A stretch of DNA of 64,000 bases from Halolactibacillus halophilus (GCF_900115605.1 NZ_FOXC01000002.1:62001-126000); one strand, 5' to 3'; positions 48,835 through 58,718 are shown, counted from the first letter of the stretch. Numbers and translations are program-made. The notes: generated by a model not told the origin, from the letters alone.

Positions 48835-49045
48835 TTACTTCACCTACCTGTTGGTGCCAAGGAAACATACCAATTTTCTTATAAAAGCTCTGCGACAGCT
48901 TACTCACCTCAGCTTCAGTTTCTTTGACAAAATATTTTTTACCATTTACGAGTGTAATCGTCGTATCAGGTAACGCTTCAACTTTCTCGATATACATTGC
49001 ATTAAGTGTAAATGTGCCACCTTTAAAATTAGTCACTGTAATCAT
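48824..49045 (-). CDS. swrD: Flagellar protein FlbD / SwrD
   Basis: This 73-residue protein of the FlbD family begins MITVTNFKGGTFTLNAMYIE. In B. subtilis the homologue (SwrD, YlzI) increases flagellar motor power and is needed for swarming. It overlaps fliL by 11 nt, which suggests joint expression with the stator-associated FliL. The family assignment is firm; the swarming role is by homology. Confidence 0.88.
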   Translation of the reverse strand: MITVTNFKGGTFTLNAMYIEKVEALPDTTITLVNGKKYFVKETEAEVSKLSQSFYKKIGMFPWHQQVGEVNGK

Positions 49046-49085
49046 AATTAAGTGGGGAGTAAGCCCGAGAGCTTACTCCTTCCTC

Positions 49086-49967
49086 CTATCGTTTTAGATT
49101 CACAAGTTCTTGTAGGATTTCATCTGATGTTGTAATAATCCGTGTATTCGCCTGGAAGCCACGTTGTGCCGTAATCATTTCAGTGAACTCTTCAGCTAAG
49201 TCGACGTTTGACATTTCGAGTGCACCAGAGACAACAGCTGCTGTACCATTTGATTCAGGTTCGTTTAAAACTGGTGCACCAGTACCAGTCACTATCATAC
49301 CATCGTTTACCGAAGATCGGAACATATTACCACCAACCTTATCTAAACCACCTGGATTCGAGAATTTCGCAAGAACGATTTGCCCTGCAACTTCTGTACC
49401 CCCATCTTCATTTATATAATTAACAACACCATTCCCTTGAATACTAAAACTGGCAGCACCCTCTGGAATGCGTAAATAACGTGAATCTGTTTCTCCTGCA
49501 TTCTGCTGACCAATTAAGTATTGCCCATTAGCATTCACGATATATCCATCTTCATCAAGGTACATATTACCCGCGCGTGAATACTGAAGGTTTAAATTAT
49601 TAACATCTACCTCTGTAATTTGACCCTCACCACCATCTGCTTCAATGCCAGTTCCGAAAATAAACATTCCATCACCTTCGAGCGCCATATCAAGTACTCG
49701 ATTAGTTGTTTGGCGGTTACCTTGGGTGTGAATATTATCAATGGAGCCAAGTTGTGAACCTAAACCAACTTGCATCGGGTTAATACCACCACGAATGTCT
49801 GTTGGTGCTGAAGCCCCTGCGGTTGTTTGACTCATCATATCTTGGAAAGTTGTTCGTGCTTTTTTATAACCAGACGTATTAACGTTCGCAATATTGTTAC
49901 CTACAACGTCAAGTTTGGTTTGGAATCCACGCATACCTGCGATTCCTGAGTACATTGATCTTAACAT
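49086..49967 (-). CDS. flgE: Flagellar hook protein FlgE
   Basis: FlgE polymerises into the hook. The N-terminal SGIAGMRGFQTKLDVVGNNI and NVNTSGYKKARTTF, and the C-terminal EEFTEMITAQRGFQANTRII, form the conserved D0 coils of rod/hook proteins. Length is 293 residues, slightly more than the 264 of B. subtilis. The ATG at 49967 follows AGAAGGAGG. FlgG and FlgE are alike in sequence; position after flgD and before swrD-fliL supports the hook protein. Confidence 0.88.
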   Translation of the reverse strand: MLRSMYSGIAGMRGFQTKLDVVGNNIANVNTSGYKKARTTFQDMMSQTTAGASAPTDIRGGINPMQVGLGSQLGSIDNIHTQGNRQTTNRVLDMALEGDGMFIFGTGIEADGGEGQITEVDVNNLNLQYSRAGNMYLDEDGYIVNANGQYLIGQQNAGETDSRYLRIPEGAASFSIQGNGVVNYINEDGGTEVAGQIVLAKFSNPGGLDKVGGNMFRSSVNDGMIVTGTGAPVLNEPESNGTAAVVSGALEMSNVDLAEEFTEMITAQRGFQANTRIITTSDEILQELVNLKR

Positions 49968-50039
49968 AGTTAGTTCCTCCTTCTTGTATCTACCTCTATC
50001 AGTCAGTAGACACACATGCCTCCCAGTCTGGGTCCAGCA

Positions 50040-50405
50040 TTAATCAATTATGATTGTTCCGTTTATATTTGTGAAAATCTTCTCGGTTGCTTCTTGACGG
50101 TTCATCATCGTTATAACCGTTTGATTCTTCGCACTCACAACAAGGGCTGCTTCATCCGTAAGGACAAGTGAATCAGTAATCCCTTTTGCTTTGGCATTTT
50201 CTACTTGAGTGGCGATTGACTGCCATTTTGATTCGTTCATAACAATGTTGCGCTCAACCATGCGTTCCTCTGCATGCTTAGTCAGCGTCAAATTTGATTT
50301 CTTCTGATTTAAAATGGACTGAAACGCCTGCATTGGTTTTGCGATTGTTTGTTTTGATGAGGGCAACATGGCCTGTTTAGGTAGTGGATTAATTTCTATC
50401 CCCAT
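50040..50405 (-). CDS. Flagellar operon protein of the TIGR02530 type
   Basis: This is a 121-residue soluble protein typical of the gene between flgD and flgE in Bacillales. The conserved centre is LTKHAEERMVERNIVMNES, then a C-terminal segment ending in KIFTNINGTIIID. Its molecular job is not established; a hook-assembly role is inferred from position. AGGAGGGTG precedes the ATG. The gap of 72 nt to flgE is longer than usual for this operon. Confidence 0.82.
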   Translation of the reverse strand: MGIEINPLPKQAMLPSSKQTIAKPMQAFQSILNQKKSNLTLTKHAEERMVERNIVMNESKWQSIATQVENAKAKGITDSLVLTDEAALVVSAKNQTVITMMNRQEATEKIFTNINGTIIID

Positions 50406-50414
50406 AACACCCTC

Positions 50415-50864
50415 CTATTCTGATGTCTCCGGTGTTGTTACTCGTAACACTTCATCGGTATATATTTTTTGATCATTAATTAATTCAATGACCGCAAAGC
50501 CTTCTTTTTCAGAGATTGCTTTCACTTGACTTGTGACGATTTCTTTTGGTTCTAAAATGTCACCTGATTCTTCATCAAGTTTATAATAGCTCACTTCTTT
50601 TCCAATCATATGGCTATACTGAATGACAGGTGATACCGATTGATTCCTAACTAACTGTTGAATGGAATCATTCATGTTCATCATTTGTTCCAGAGATGAA
50701 AAAGTCGTCATTTGCGAGATGAATTCTTTATCATCCATTGGATCAAGTGGGTCTTGATTTTTGATTTGAGCCATTAATAATTTTAAAAACTCATCTTTAC
50801 CTAGATCGCCACTTGGCGCTTCTCTTGTTTGATTACTTAAATAATATGAAGGATCAATTTTCAT
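50415..50864 (-). CDS. flgD: Flagellar hook cap protein FlgD
   Basis: FlgD is the scaffold that caps the growing hook. The N-terminal LGKDEFLKLLMAQIKNQDPL and PMDDKEFISQMTTFSSLEQM are diagnostic. The protein has 149 residues, so only a short version of the C-terminal Ig-like domains. Its start shares one base with the fliK stop (TAATG). Confidence 0.94.
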   Translation of the reverse strand: MKIDPSYYLSNQTREAPSGDLGKDEFLKLLMAQIKNQDPLDPMDDKEFISQMTTFSSLEQMMNMNDSIQQLVRNQSVSPVIQYSHMIGKEVSYYKLDEESGDILEPKEIVTSQVKAISEKEGFAVIELINDQKIYTDEVLRVTTPETSE

Positions 50865-52120
50865 TATGACACCCCTTCCTGATTTAAAATATCACTAAAA
50901 CTTAACTCAGCTTCCTCTTCATCTTCTGAATAAAAAACAGGCTCATCTCCATTGTGCGATTGATCTTCTTGATCTTGATAATCAAGTAGTTCAGGCGCGC
51001 TCGTCGCAGCTACTTGTTCTTCTTGTTCCACAATCACTTGATGCGGTGAGAACATGTGTCGAAGTTCTTTCATATTTGCTTCTAACGCTTCTTTTGCCAT
51101 ACTTGAAGAGGCAATCAGTTTTACAAACATTTCACCATCGATCTCCATCATTTCAACCGAAATCTGCCCCAAATTATTTGGGTTTAACTGCAATTTCACT
51201 TGTTGCTGCCCTAACAGATTTTTTCCGACTTGCATCTTTTGAAGAACAGCTTCAAACTGTTGAATTAGTTCTTGATTGAGCGTTTGTTGATTTGAGGCCG
51301 CCGATTGACTTAAGTGAATCGTCAATTGTTCTAACGATTGCGTACCTTTTGAAGAAGCAAAGGCTTCACCAAAGGTTGGTTGTGATTTACCTGATTGGCG
51401 TTCAAGTGCTTGCGATAACCATTTTGAAATATCTTCAGTTGTGACTTTACTATGGGTCGCGTAACCTTTTTCACTTAGCGCCATACGAGATTGGAATTTT
51501 GTCAGCATCTCTTTTAATAACAATTGATTGTCTTCCGTTAAGAGTTTACTGGATAAGGCTTGACTTAAATCTTTCGGTAATGTTTGGAAATCTTGCAACA
51601 ACGTCATCCAATCTTTATTTCCTAATGTCCCTGCACTTAATTCTTTCAACAGTGGCGTTACTTGTTCTAGCACAGGTTGAAGTTGAACTAATGCGCTAAG
51701 TTGAGCCAAATCTTGTTCAGATAGTTGTTCAAAGTCGATACCTTCATCTAATTTTATTCCTAAATCTTTTAACAATGTTTTAATTTCTTCGCTCAATTTC
51801 CCTAGCACAGACAACATAGCTTGGATATCTACTTCTTTTAATTCAGTTGTATCAATATTCGGTATTAATGATACTGATGCATTACCTTCTGATTGTTGCG
51901 TCAATTGTTGAACAACTGATCGAATATTTAATCCACTTTCATTTCCAGAAATCTTCTGAGATAACGTCGGTTGGTCATTAGTTAATGATGGCGAGGAAGA
52001 CTTAGCCAACGTTTGTTTAAAACCTTCCGTCTGTCGCTTACTCATTTGACTTGTCGCATTACTTGATTGCTTAGGTAAACTTTGAGTCACTTGTTTAAAT
52101 AACATATCCATCGTATTCAT
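50864..52120 (-). CDS. fliK: Flagellar hook-length control protein FliK
   Basis: FliK is the exported molecular ruler that triggers the FlhB specificity switch. The 418-residue protein is rich in Gln, Ser and Leu. The C-terminal domain (about 300-380) shows the conserved KLQLNPNNLGQISVEMMEID and acts on FlhB. An acidic tail follows. The ATG at 52120 is supported by AAGGGGGG upstream; a GTG six codons earlier lies beside the RBS. Confidence 0.92.
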   Translation of the reverse strand: MNTMDMLFKQVTQSLPKQSSNATSQMSKRQTEGFKQTLAKSSSPSLTNDQPTLSQKISGNESGLNIRSVVQQLTQQSEGNASVSLIPNIDTTELKEVDIQAMLSVLGKLSEEIKTLLKDLGIKLDEGIDFEQLSEQDLAQLSALVQLQPVLEQVTPLLKELSAGTLGNKDWMTLLQDFQTLPKDLSQALSSKLLTEDNQLLLKEMLTKFQSRMALSEKGYATHSKVTTEDISKWLSQALERQSGKSQPTFGEAFASSKGTQSLEQLTIHLSQSAASNQQTLNQELIQQFEAVLQKMQVGKNLLGQQQVKLQLNPNNLGQISVEMMEIDGEMFVKLIASSSMAKEALEANMKELRHMFSPHQVIVEQEEQVAATSAPELLDYQDQEDQSHNGDEPVFYSEDEEEAELSFSDILNQEGVS

Positions 52121-52162
52121 TGTTTCACCCCCCTTCACATATTATGTCATTCACTTTAGTAA

Positions 52163-52738
52163 CTACTCATATAACAGCTCGGTTAATTCTGCTGCTTTTT
52201 CAGCTTCCATAAAGGAAAGAATCTCACTGCGCGTTTCTGATGGTACCCCACTTAGAATATCAACGGCAATCGTCGTTGTTGTCTCAGACAAAATACGAGC
52301 AGCACTTTCAGGTTCCATATCAGTATAGGTCGACACGATTTCTTCCAAACGCGCCTGCTGCTCATTTTGACTTACAATTTGAGACTGATATTCAGCTAAT
52401 TGATTGTTTAAGTCAACAATGTCTCGTTCTAATGCTTCAATTTCATCATCTTTTTCTGATGACTCCATTATTAAGCGATTAATTTGAGATTGATAATCAC
52501 CAATTTGGGCTAAATATTTTGCTTCCATTGATTGTAAATTCATTTCATCTTCAGTCGTAATCAGTTTTTCCACTCCGGGCACACGGTTAAGAAAACTCTT
52601 AGTGTTTTTCACTGGTTCCATTCCCAAGAGCGATAGAACAATATAAATAATTGTCACAGACAAAATCAGCGGAATCACAGCTAAAAGTAAATAACTTAGC
52701 CAACTTTTTTTCTTTTTTTCTGTTTGTTTTTTCGCCAT
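52163..52738 (-). CDS. ylxF: YlxF/MotE-like membrane coiled-coil protein
   Basis: This is a 191-residue membrane protein with one N-terminal helix (SYLLLAVIPLILSVTIIYIV), a coiled coil (about residues 55-125) and a C-terminal MgtE-N/MotE-like helical domain (MEPESAARILSETTT, EKAAELTELLYE). In alpha-proteobacteria MotE supports the motor; in Bacillus the gene lies between fliJ and fliK with an undetermined role. The ATG at 52738 has GGTGAAA upstream; longer starts overlap fliJ. It begins 4 nt past the fliJ stop. Confidence 0.85.
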   Translation of the reverse strand: MAKKQTEKKKKSWLSYLLLAVIPLILSVTIIYIVLSLLGMEPVKNTKSFLNRVPGVEKLITTEDEMNLQSMEAKYLAQIGDYQSQINRLIMESSEKDDEIEALERDIVDLNNQLAEYQSQIVSQNEQQARLEEIVSTYTDMEPESAARILSETTTTIAVDILSGVPSETRSEILSFMEAEKAAELTELLYE

Positions 52739-52742
52739 AATT

Positions 52743-53189
52743 TCACCGATCCCCATGATTATAATATTGTCTAATGGACGCTTCATCTAACATTTTGCTC
52801 TCTGATTCTTTTTCTTTTAATTTAATTACTTCCCATTTATGATCAATAATTTTTTCGAACTTTTTCACTTCAACGTACTGATCTGTCAACAATGAGCGCT
52901 TATCTTCCATAATTGAGCGTTTTTCATTCACCGTAGCTTCAACATGTAAGATCTGCTTTTTAAGTTGTTGCAAATATGTATGATGAGACACAAGTGTTGT
53001 AACTGAACCCGATGTATGAAGGGCTTGTTGATATTTATCTTCAATTGTTTCTTTTTGTTTTAAAAGTTGAAACAGTTCTTCAGCAACTGTTTCAAAATCG
53101 GTCACGGCAGACTTATATTCAAGCTGAGCTTCGTTTTTAAGGTTTTCTTGGTGATGTAAAATTTTTTCGAATGCTTGGACATTAGTCAT
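52743..53189 (-). CDS. fliJ: Flagellar export chaperone FliJ
   Basis: FliJ is a coiled-coil protein that links the ATPase FliI to the FlhA gate. Its 148 residues are nearly all heptad-like helix, rich in Glu, Lys and Gln (for example KNEAQLEYKSAVTDFETVAE). The start MTNVQAFEKILHHQENLK matches the FliJ family. It follows fliI by 6 nt. Confidence 0.9.
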   Translation of the reverse strand: MTNVQAFEKILHHQENLKNEAQLEYKSAVTDFETVAEELFQLLKQKETIEDKYQQALHTSGSVTTLVSHHTYLQQLKKQILHVEATVNEKRSIMEDKRSLLTDQYVEVKKFEKIIDHKWEVIKLKEKESESKMLDEASIRQYYNHGDR

Positions 53190-53195
53190 CTGATA

Positions 53196-54503
53196 TTACC
53201 CCCCATATAGTAAGGATTCCACCTGATCGATCGCCGTCTCTCGATGACAATTATCTTCAATTCCTTGTTTTAAGAAATTGATAATTTTCGGATGCAGTTG
53301 AATCGCACGGTCAACTTGTGGATTGGACCCCCGCTTATACGCGCCGATTTGAATCAGCTCATAGTTTTCTTCGTAACTTGCGAGATAGCTACGCAACTCA
53401 TTAGCGAGTTTCTGTTCTTTCTCTGTCGTAATTTGTGGCATAACTCGACTAATAGATTTGAGTACATTTAGTGCAGGGTATTGACCCCGTTCGGCCAATT
53501 TACGATCTAACACAAAGTGACCGTCTAAAATCCCTCGGGTTGTATCAGCAATGGGGTCGTTTAAATCATCTCCATCAACAAGTACCGTGTAAAAAGCTGT
53601 AATCGTCCCTAAATCACTCGTCCCCGTTCTTTCTAATAGCTTGGGTAAAATAGCAAATACAGAAGGTGGATAACCTTTTGTTGTCGGTGGTTCACCTGTC
53701 GCTAAACCTACTTCGCGCTGTGCCATTGCCACCCTTGTAACAGAATCCATCATTAAGTTGACATTGTAGCCTCTATCTCTAAAATACTCAGCGATTGATG
53801 TTGCGGTATAAGCGCCTTTAATTCTCATCAAAGCCGGTTGGTCTGATGTTGCAACAACGACAACAGATTTTTTTAAACCTGCTGGCCCAAGGTCTTTTTC
53901 AATAAATTCTCTTACTTCTCGCCCCCGCTCACCAATTAGCGCTATAACATTGATATCCGCCTCACTATTACGGGCAATCATGCCAAGGAGTGTACTCTTT
54001 CCTACACCACTACCAGCAAAAATACCGATTCGTTGTCCTTTGCCTACCGTAAGCAATGTATCAATCGTTTTAACTCCAATTTCAATTGGTTCTAAAATCC
54101 TTGGACGCTTTAACGGATTAGGTGGAGATTGTTCCGTATTCATCGCCAACAGACCTGACGGCAACTCCGAATCATCTAACGGTAAACCTACAGCATCAAC
54201 AACTTTACCAACGAGCCGTTGCCCCACTTTTACCGTTAACGGCTTCCGAGTTGCTTCTACTAAACTACCTGGTCCAATATCATTGATCTCAGTATAAGGC
54301 ATGAGGACAACGACAGCATCATTAAATCCAACGACTTCGGCCATGATTTTGTCATAGTTTGACGTATGAATGAAACACACTTCTCCCATTTTCACTTCAG
54401 GGCCGGTTGATTCAATCATGAGACCTACAACGCGCTTCACTTTGCCAAAATGCGTATACGTCTCTGTCTTATCAATCACGTCAACGAGTTGATTAATGTC
54501 CAC
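53196..54503 (-). CDS. fliI: Flagellar export ATPase FliI
   Basis: FliI is the F1-beta-like ATPase of the flagellar export machine. Walker A is GSGVGKST (IGIFAGSGVGKSTLLG, near residue 165). The Walker B region is VNLMMDSVTRVAMAQREVGL. The conserved GEPPTTKGYPPSVFAILP follows. Length is 435 residues. The start is GTG with GGAGGAG upstream, inside the end of fliH. Confidence 0.96.
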   Translation of the reverse strand: MDINQLVDVIDKTETYTHFGKVKRVVGLMIESTGPEVKMGEVCFIHTSNYDKIMAEVVGFNDAVVVLMPYTEINDIGPGSLVEATRKPLTVKVGQRLVGKVVDAVGLPLDDSELPSGLLAMNTEQSPPNPLKRPRILEPIEIGVKTIDTLLTVGKGQRIGIFAGSGVGKSTLLGMIARNSEADINVIALIGERGREVREFIEKDLGPAGLKKSVVVVATSDQPALMRIKGAYTATSIAEYFRDRGYNVNLMMDSVTRVAMAQREVGLATGEPPTTKGYPPSVFAILPKLLERTGTSDLGTITAFYTVLVDGDDLNDPIADTTRGILDGHFVLDRKLAERGQYPALNVLKSISRVMPQITTEKEQKLANELRSYLASYEENYELIQIGAYKRGSNPQVDRAIQLHPKIINFLKQGIEDNCHRETAIDQVESLLYGG

Positions 54504-55293
54504 GTGGCATCTCCTCCATTGTTTCGGTTAATGCTTCATGAATTTTTTCTAATTGGCGATCAACACTAACATCTAATTGTCCACTTGGTGTCTCAATTAC
54601 ACAGCCACCAATCGGTAATTTATCATCAGGTAGCACTGACAGCATCACTCCATCATTAAGCACTCGTGTCAGTTCATCAGTTTGTGAATGAATCAAATCG
54701 AAATCTTGAATACTCGTTCGAATACGAATAATTGTTTGATCGTGATAGTCTTTAATAGCTGTTTTCACAATCGGCAATAAAGCATCATTTGACATTACTG
54801 CATCAAAAACAACTTTTTTCGCAACCACCATAGCCAGTTCTACAATATCAGCGTGCGCCTTATCAATAATGATTTCTCTCTCTTGTTCAGCTTGATGAAT
54901 AATCTCATTTGCTTTTTCAATTCGCGAACTAAAATCAGCTAAAGCCGCTTGTTCACCGGTTTCGTGTCCAGCCTGATAACCTTCGTTTTTGGCCGACTCA
55001 ATTAAGGTTTCTTTTTCAAGCTGCCAGTCCTGCTTTTTTTGGTTGATGTCTTGTTCTGCTTGTTGTCTATCTGCTTCAATTTGCTGATGGACTTTTGTTA
55101 GCTCTTGCTTTAATTGGTTTAGTTCATCATTTAGATGCGCTTTTTTTTGCTCTAACTGTTCAAGGTCTGAAAGTGATTCATCCACTTCTGATGGAGAGTC
55201 ACCAATCTGTTCAGGTTCCTCAACTTTAAATTGAATTGGTTTTAATTTTATTTCGCGAGCTTTAAGTGGTTTAAAATCAGACAATAATATCAT
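54493..55293 (-). CDS. fliH: Flagellar export ATPase regulator FliH
   Basis: FliH is the stator-like regulator of FliI. A long coiled coil (about 45-115, with QLKQELTKVHQQIEADRQQ) is followed by a C-terminal FliI-binding domain (EIIIDKAHADIVELAMVVAKK). The start is uncertain: ATG at 55293 (266 residues) is given, but the TTG at 55284 has better spacing from GGAGGAG. Either start lies inside the end of fliG, so the two are coupled. Confidence 0.85.
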   Translation of the reverse strand: MILLSDFKPLKAREIKLKPIQFKVEEPEQIGDSPSEVDESLSDLEQLEQKKAHLNDELNQLKQELTKVHQQIEADRQQAEQDINQKKQDWQLEKETLIESAKNEGYQAGHETGEQAALADFSSRIEKANEIIHQAEQEREIIIDKAHADIVELAMVVAKKVVFDAVMSNDALLPIVKTAIKDYHDQTIIRIRTSIQDFDLIHSQTDELTRVLNDGVMLSVLPDDKLPIGGCVIETPSGQLDVSVDRQLEKIHEALTETMEEMPRGH

Positions 55294-56287
55294 CTCCTCC
55301 ACCACGTGCAATCACAATTTCACCTACTTCTTCGAGTCGACGAATCGAGGCGACAATGCGCGTTTGTGCTTCTTCAACATCTTTTAGACGAACAGGTCCC
55401 ATAAACTCCATTTCTTCTTTAAATGTTTCAGCCATACGTGATGACATATTACTAAAGACAACTTCCTGCACCTCTTCACTTGCAACCTTAAGTGCTAGAC
55501 GTAAGTCATCATTTTCAACTTCTCGAATGACGCGTTGGATTGCACGATTATCAAGTGTCACAATATCTTCAAAGACAAACATCCGCTTTTTAATCTCTTC
55601 AGCTAGTTCTGGGTCTTGTATTTCTAATGAATCAAGAATCGTACGTTCTGTTGAACGATCGACTCCGTTTAGTACTTCAACAACAGCCTGGATCCCGCCG
55701 GTTTGTGTATAATCTTGCGTAACCGTTGATGATAATTTCTGTTCTAAAATACGTTCCACCTCATAGATAATTTCCGGTGATGTAGAATCCATTAAGGCAA
55801 TCCGTTTTGCGATATCTGCCTGCATTTCCTGAGGTAATTCAGATAAAATCTGCCCAGCCTGTTCGTTGTCTAAATAGGATAAAACGAGCGCAATTGTTTG
55901 TGGATGTTCTCCCTGAATAAAATTTAATATTTGATTCGGATCTGTTTTCCGCGCGAAATCAAATGGTTTTACTTGTAAAGAAGAGGTTAGCCGTCCAATG
56001 ACCGCTTGTGCTTGCTCTGCACCGATTGCCTTTTCTAAAACTGTTTTCGCATAAGCAATTCCGCCTTGGGCGATATAATCTTGCGCCAGTGCAATTTGAT
56101 GAAATTGTTCGAGCACTTCTTCTTTTTGAGTGTTTTCAACTTTTTTAACACCTGAAATTTCAAGTGTTAATTTTTCAATTTCTTCTTCAGTTAAATGTTT
56201 ATAGACTTGAGCAGATACATCTGGTCCGAGTGAGATAAGAAGGATCGCTGCTTTTTGTCTACCTGTTAATTCCTGTTGTTTCGCCAC
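55277..56287 (-). CDS. fliG: Flagellar motor switch protein FliG
   Basis: FliG is the C-ring protein that contacts the stator and generates torque. Armadillo-like N, middle and C domains are present. The N-terminus LTGRQKAAILLISLGPDVSA and the middle-domain GEHPQTIALVLSYLDNEQAG are diagnostic. The charged torque helix is seen in TLDNRAIQRVIREVENDDLR. Length is 336 residues. The start is GTG after AGGGGGAG. Confidence 0.96.
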   Translation of the reverse strand: MAKQQELTGRQKAAILLISLGPDVSAQVYKHLTEEEIEKLTLEISGVKKVENTQKEEVLEQFHQIALAQDYIAQGGIAYAKTVLEKAIGAEQAQAVIGRLTSSLQVKPFDFARKTDPNQILNFIQGEHPQTIALVLSYLDNEQAGQILSELPQEMQADIAKRIALMDSTSPEIIYEVERILEQKLSSTVTQDYTQTGGIQAVVEVLNGVDRSTERTILDSLEIQDPELAEEIKKRMFVFEDIVTLDNRAIQRVIREVENDDLRLALKVASEEVQEVVFSNMSSRMAETFKEEMEFMGPVRLKDVEEAQTRIVASIRRLEEVGEIVIARGGGDDIIV

Positions 56288-56298
56288 TTCGACTCCCC

Positions 56299-57909
56299 CT
56301 AATCCTCAGAAATCCAGCTGCGGAGTAATTTCGCAAAATCATCCGGTTTCTCTGTCGCCATTTTCTCTAGTTGTTTACGTTTAATAGAGCTTTCTGTATC
56401 TTCTGGTTCCTCAATTCCTGGTATTTCTGTAACTCTATCTGCTTCAGACATATACATCTCTTCTTCACTAACAGGTGATTGTTTAGATTTTCTAAGTAGT
56501 AAGATGACGATAACCGCAATAAGTGCTAATAATACAACGCCAATCGCTACATAAGCCCAGATTGGCAAGTTAAAGCCTCCCTCATCGGTTTCTCGTGAAA
56601 TACCGTTAAATGTTTGAAAAACAATTGAGGTTTTCTCTGCCGGGTTAATATCTGCGATATTACCATCAATCGATGTCGCAATAATTGAATCGAGGATTGA
56701 CTGCACACTTGCTTGCACCTGTTGTTGTTCTTCCGCTGATAATAATTCCAAGTTACCTTCTTCATCCGTTGTTACTTTTGTATTATCAACCGCAACTTGA
56801 ATACCTAAATCTCTTAGCCGGTAAGGACTTTCGCTAATTTCCCTTTGAATGCGGTTAAATTCGTAATTAATCGTGTCTTGTTCCAATTCATATTCACCAA
56901 CACCACTTCCATCACCAACAGGATATTCGGTTACATCCTCTTCACCGGTACCAGCTGCTGCCTCATCAAGTGCTCCTTCGCCTTCATAAGACTCACGTAT
57001 TGTCTCTAAACTGATCGGAATACCTTTCATCGCCTCTTCATCGACTGGTTCTACGAGTTGTTCCACGCGATTTTCTTGCGTGAAGTCTAAGTCCGCCGTA
57101 ACGGTTGCGATAACTTTTTCTGGGCCAATCATGACAGACAACATTTGTTGCACGCGTTGTTGCAAGTCACGTTCAATTTCTTTTTTAATTGATTGTTGTT
57201 GAGCAAAAACATCAGATGTCGAATTAATATTTTCATTATCTAGATTATAATAGTTAAAGTATTGGTCCATAATGACGATATTATCAGTAGTAAGATTCGG
57301 AACAGCTTTTTCAACAAGGTGATGAAGTGCCCGTACTTGTTCGTTATTAAATTGATGCCCTGGCTCAAGGGTTAAATTAATCGCGACAGATGTTGAATCT
57401 GTCTGTTCCGTAATAAATACGGATTCTTCTGGTAAATTGATCATCACATTTGCTTGATTGATACCGGAAAATCCAGATAATAAATTCCCCAACTCAGATT
57501 GCATCGCATCCAGTTTAATCATGCCAAATTCATTATCCGTCACACCCCAAGAAGTATTCGCACTAAAGAACCCATAGTCAATTTGACCAGAGTCTGGAAT
57601 ACCTTGAGCAGCAAGTTCTACAAGTAGACCCTCCGCTTGACCTTTGGGCACATAAATGGTTGTTCCACCATCACGGACTTCGTGCTCAATTCCACGTGTA
57701 TCTAATTCTACCTTCACTTGCCCAGCTTCTTCTGCTGATAAACCTGAATAAAGCTGCACCATCGGTGTACGCGAAAAGAATATTGTTCCGCCAATGACGA
57801 TAATCAAAAACAAGACGACTGACGAAATTATCAAGCCTTGTTGCTTCTTTGAACGTTGACGCCAGAAGTTTTCGATTGTTTCTTTGAATTGTTGTAATTT
57901 CTCTTTCAT
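56299..57909 (-). CDS. fliF: Flagellar MS-ring protein FliF
   Basis: FliF is the first ring of the basal body, set in the membrane. Two membrane helices (about residues 25-45, LIISSVVLFLIIVIGGTIFF, and 440-465, AYVAIGVVLLALIAVIVILL) bracket the ring-building motifs. The first motif includes GIEHEVRDGGTTIYVPKGQ. The C-terminal tail (KMATEKPDDFAKLLRSWISE) binds FliG. The ATG at 57909 (536 residues) is chosen because TGGAGG is 6 nt upstream. Confidence 0.95.
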   Translation of the reverse strand: MKEKLQQFKETIENFWRQRSKKQQGLIISSVVLFLIIVIGGTIFFSRTPMVQLYSGLSAEEAGQVKVELDTRGIEHEVRDGGTTIYVPKGQAEGLLVELAAQGIPDSGQIDYGFFSANTSWGVTDNEFGMIKLDAMQSELGNLLSGFSGINQANVMINLPEESVFITEQTDSTSVAINLTLEPGHQFNNEQVRALHHLVEKAVPNLTTDNIVIMDQYFNYYNLDNENINSTSDVFAQQQSIKKEIERDLQQRVQQMLSVMIGPEKVIATVTADLDFTQENRVEQLVEPVDEEAMKGIPISLETIRESYEGEGALDEAAAGTGEEDVTEYPVGDGSGVGEYELEQDTINYEFNRIQREISESPYRLRDLGIQVAVDNTKVTTDEEGNLELLSAEEQQQVQASVQSILDSIIATSIDGNIADINPAEKTSIVFQTFNGISRETDEGGFNLPIWAYVAIGVVLLALIAVIVILLLRKSKQSPVSEEEMYMSEADRVTEIPGIEEPEDTESSIKRKQLEKMATEKPDDFAKLLRSWISED

Positions 57910-57944
57910 TCTGCGCCTCCATACCAATAAAAATCACTTATAAA

Positions 57945-58244
57945 TTAAAGTTGCATCCGCATCATTTCATTATAAGCGGTAATAACCTTACTCTGAACTT
58001 CAACAGCCAAATTAAGTCCGACCGAAGCTTTTTGAGCGGTAATCATAACATCGTGAAGGTCATTAATTTCACCATTCACTAACTGTTCCGTTTTCGCTTG
58101 CGAATCGAGTTGTAATTGATTCACATCATTTAAAGCATCTGTCAACATATTTTTGAATGTTGCGCTATTAGCCTTTGATTCAGTGCCTGCTTGTGACTTT
58201 ATTGTAGGAGTTGTCATAGGTTGGATGAAGTTCGTTTGAATCAT
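57945..58244 (-). CDS. fliE: Flagellar basal body protein FliE
   Basis: FliE is the adaptor between MS ring and rod. The 99-residue protein has the conserved FKNMLTDALNDVNQLQLDS and the C-terminal VGLNLAVEVQSKVITAYNEM. AAAGGAGG lies upstream of the ATG. It lies between flgC and fliF. Confidence 0.93.
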   Translation of the reverse strand: MIQTNFIQPMTTPTIKSQAGTESKANSATFKNMLTDALNDVNQLQLDSQAKTEQLVNGEINDLHDVMITAQKASVGLNLAVEVQSKVITAYNEMMRMQL

Positions 58245-58262
58245 AATTATTAACCTCCTTTA

Positions 58263-58718
58263 CTACTTACCAATTTCTAATGCTTTCATAAGCATCCCTT
58301 TTGTCGCATTAAATGCGGTAACATTTGCTTCGTAAGAGCGGGTTGCACTCATTAAGTCTACCATTTCTTGTAGTGGGTCGACATTGGGCATTTGGACATA
58401 ACCCGCCTCATCCGCATCTGGATGATTTGGATTATAGACCGTCACAAACGGCGCATCATCTTCTGTAATACTTGCGACTTTAACACCATTCACACTTTTA
58501 TTCTCATCACCTTTGATTTTAGAAAATTGATCTCTAAAGCTAGATGAATCACTGTGAAAATTAACGATTTTCCGTCGATACGGTTCAAACTCGCCATCTT
58601 CATTTATCCGTGCTCTCGTAGAGTCAGCATTAGCGATATTCGCAGAGACGGTATCCATCCTAAGCCGCTGAGCGGTAAGTGCTGAACTACTTATATTCAT
58701 CCCATTAAAGATAGACAT
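58263..58718 (-). CDS. flgC: Flagellar rod protein FlgC
   Basis: FlgC is a proximal rod subunit. The N-terminal NGMNISSSALTAQRLRMDTV and SANIANADSTRA, and the C-terminal LMSATRSYEANVTAFNATKG, are the conserved D0 coils of rod proteins. Length is 151 residues. AGAGGAGG precedes the ATG, two bases past the flgB stop. Confidence 0.95.
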   Translation of the reverse strand: MSIFNGMNISSSALTAQRLRMDTVSANIANADSTRARINEDGEFEPYRRKIVNFHSDSSSFRDQFSKIKGDENKSVNGVKVASITEDDAPFVTVYNPNHPDADEAGYVQMPNVDPLQEMVDLMSATRSYEANVTAFNATKGMLMKALEIGK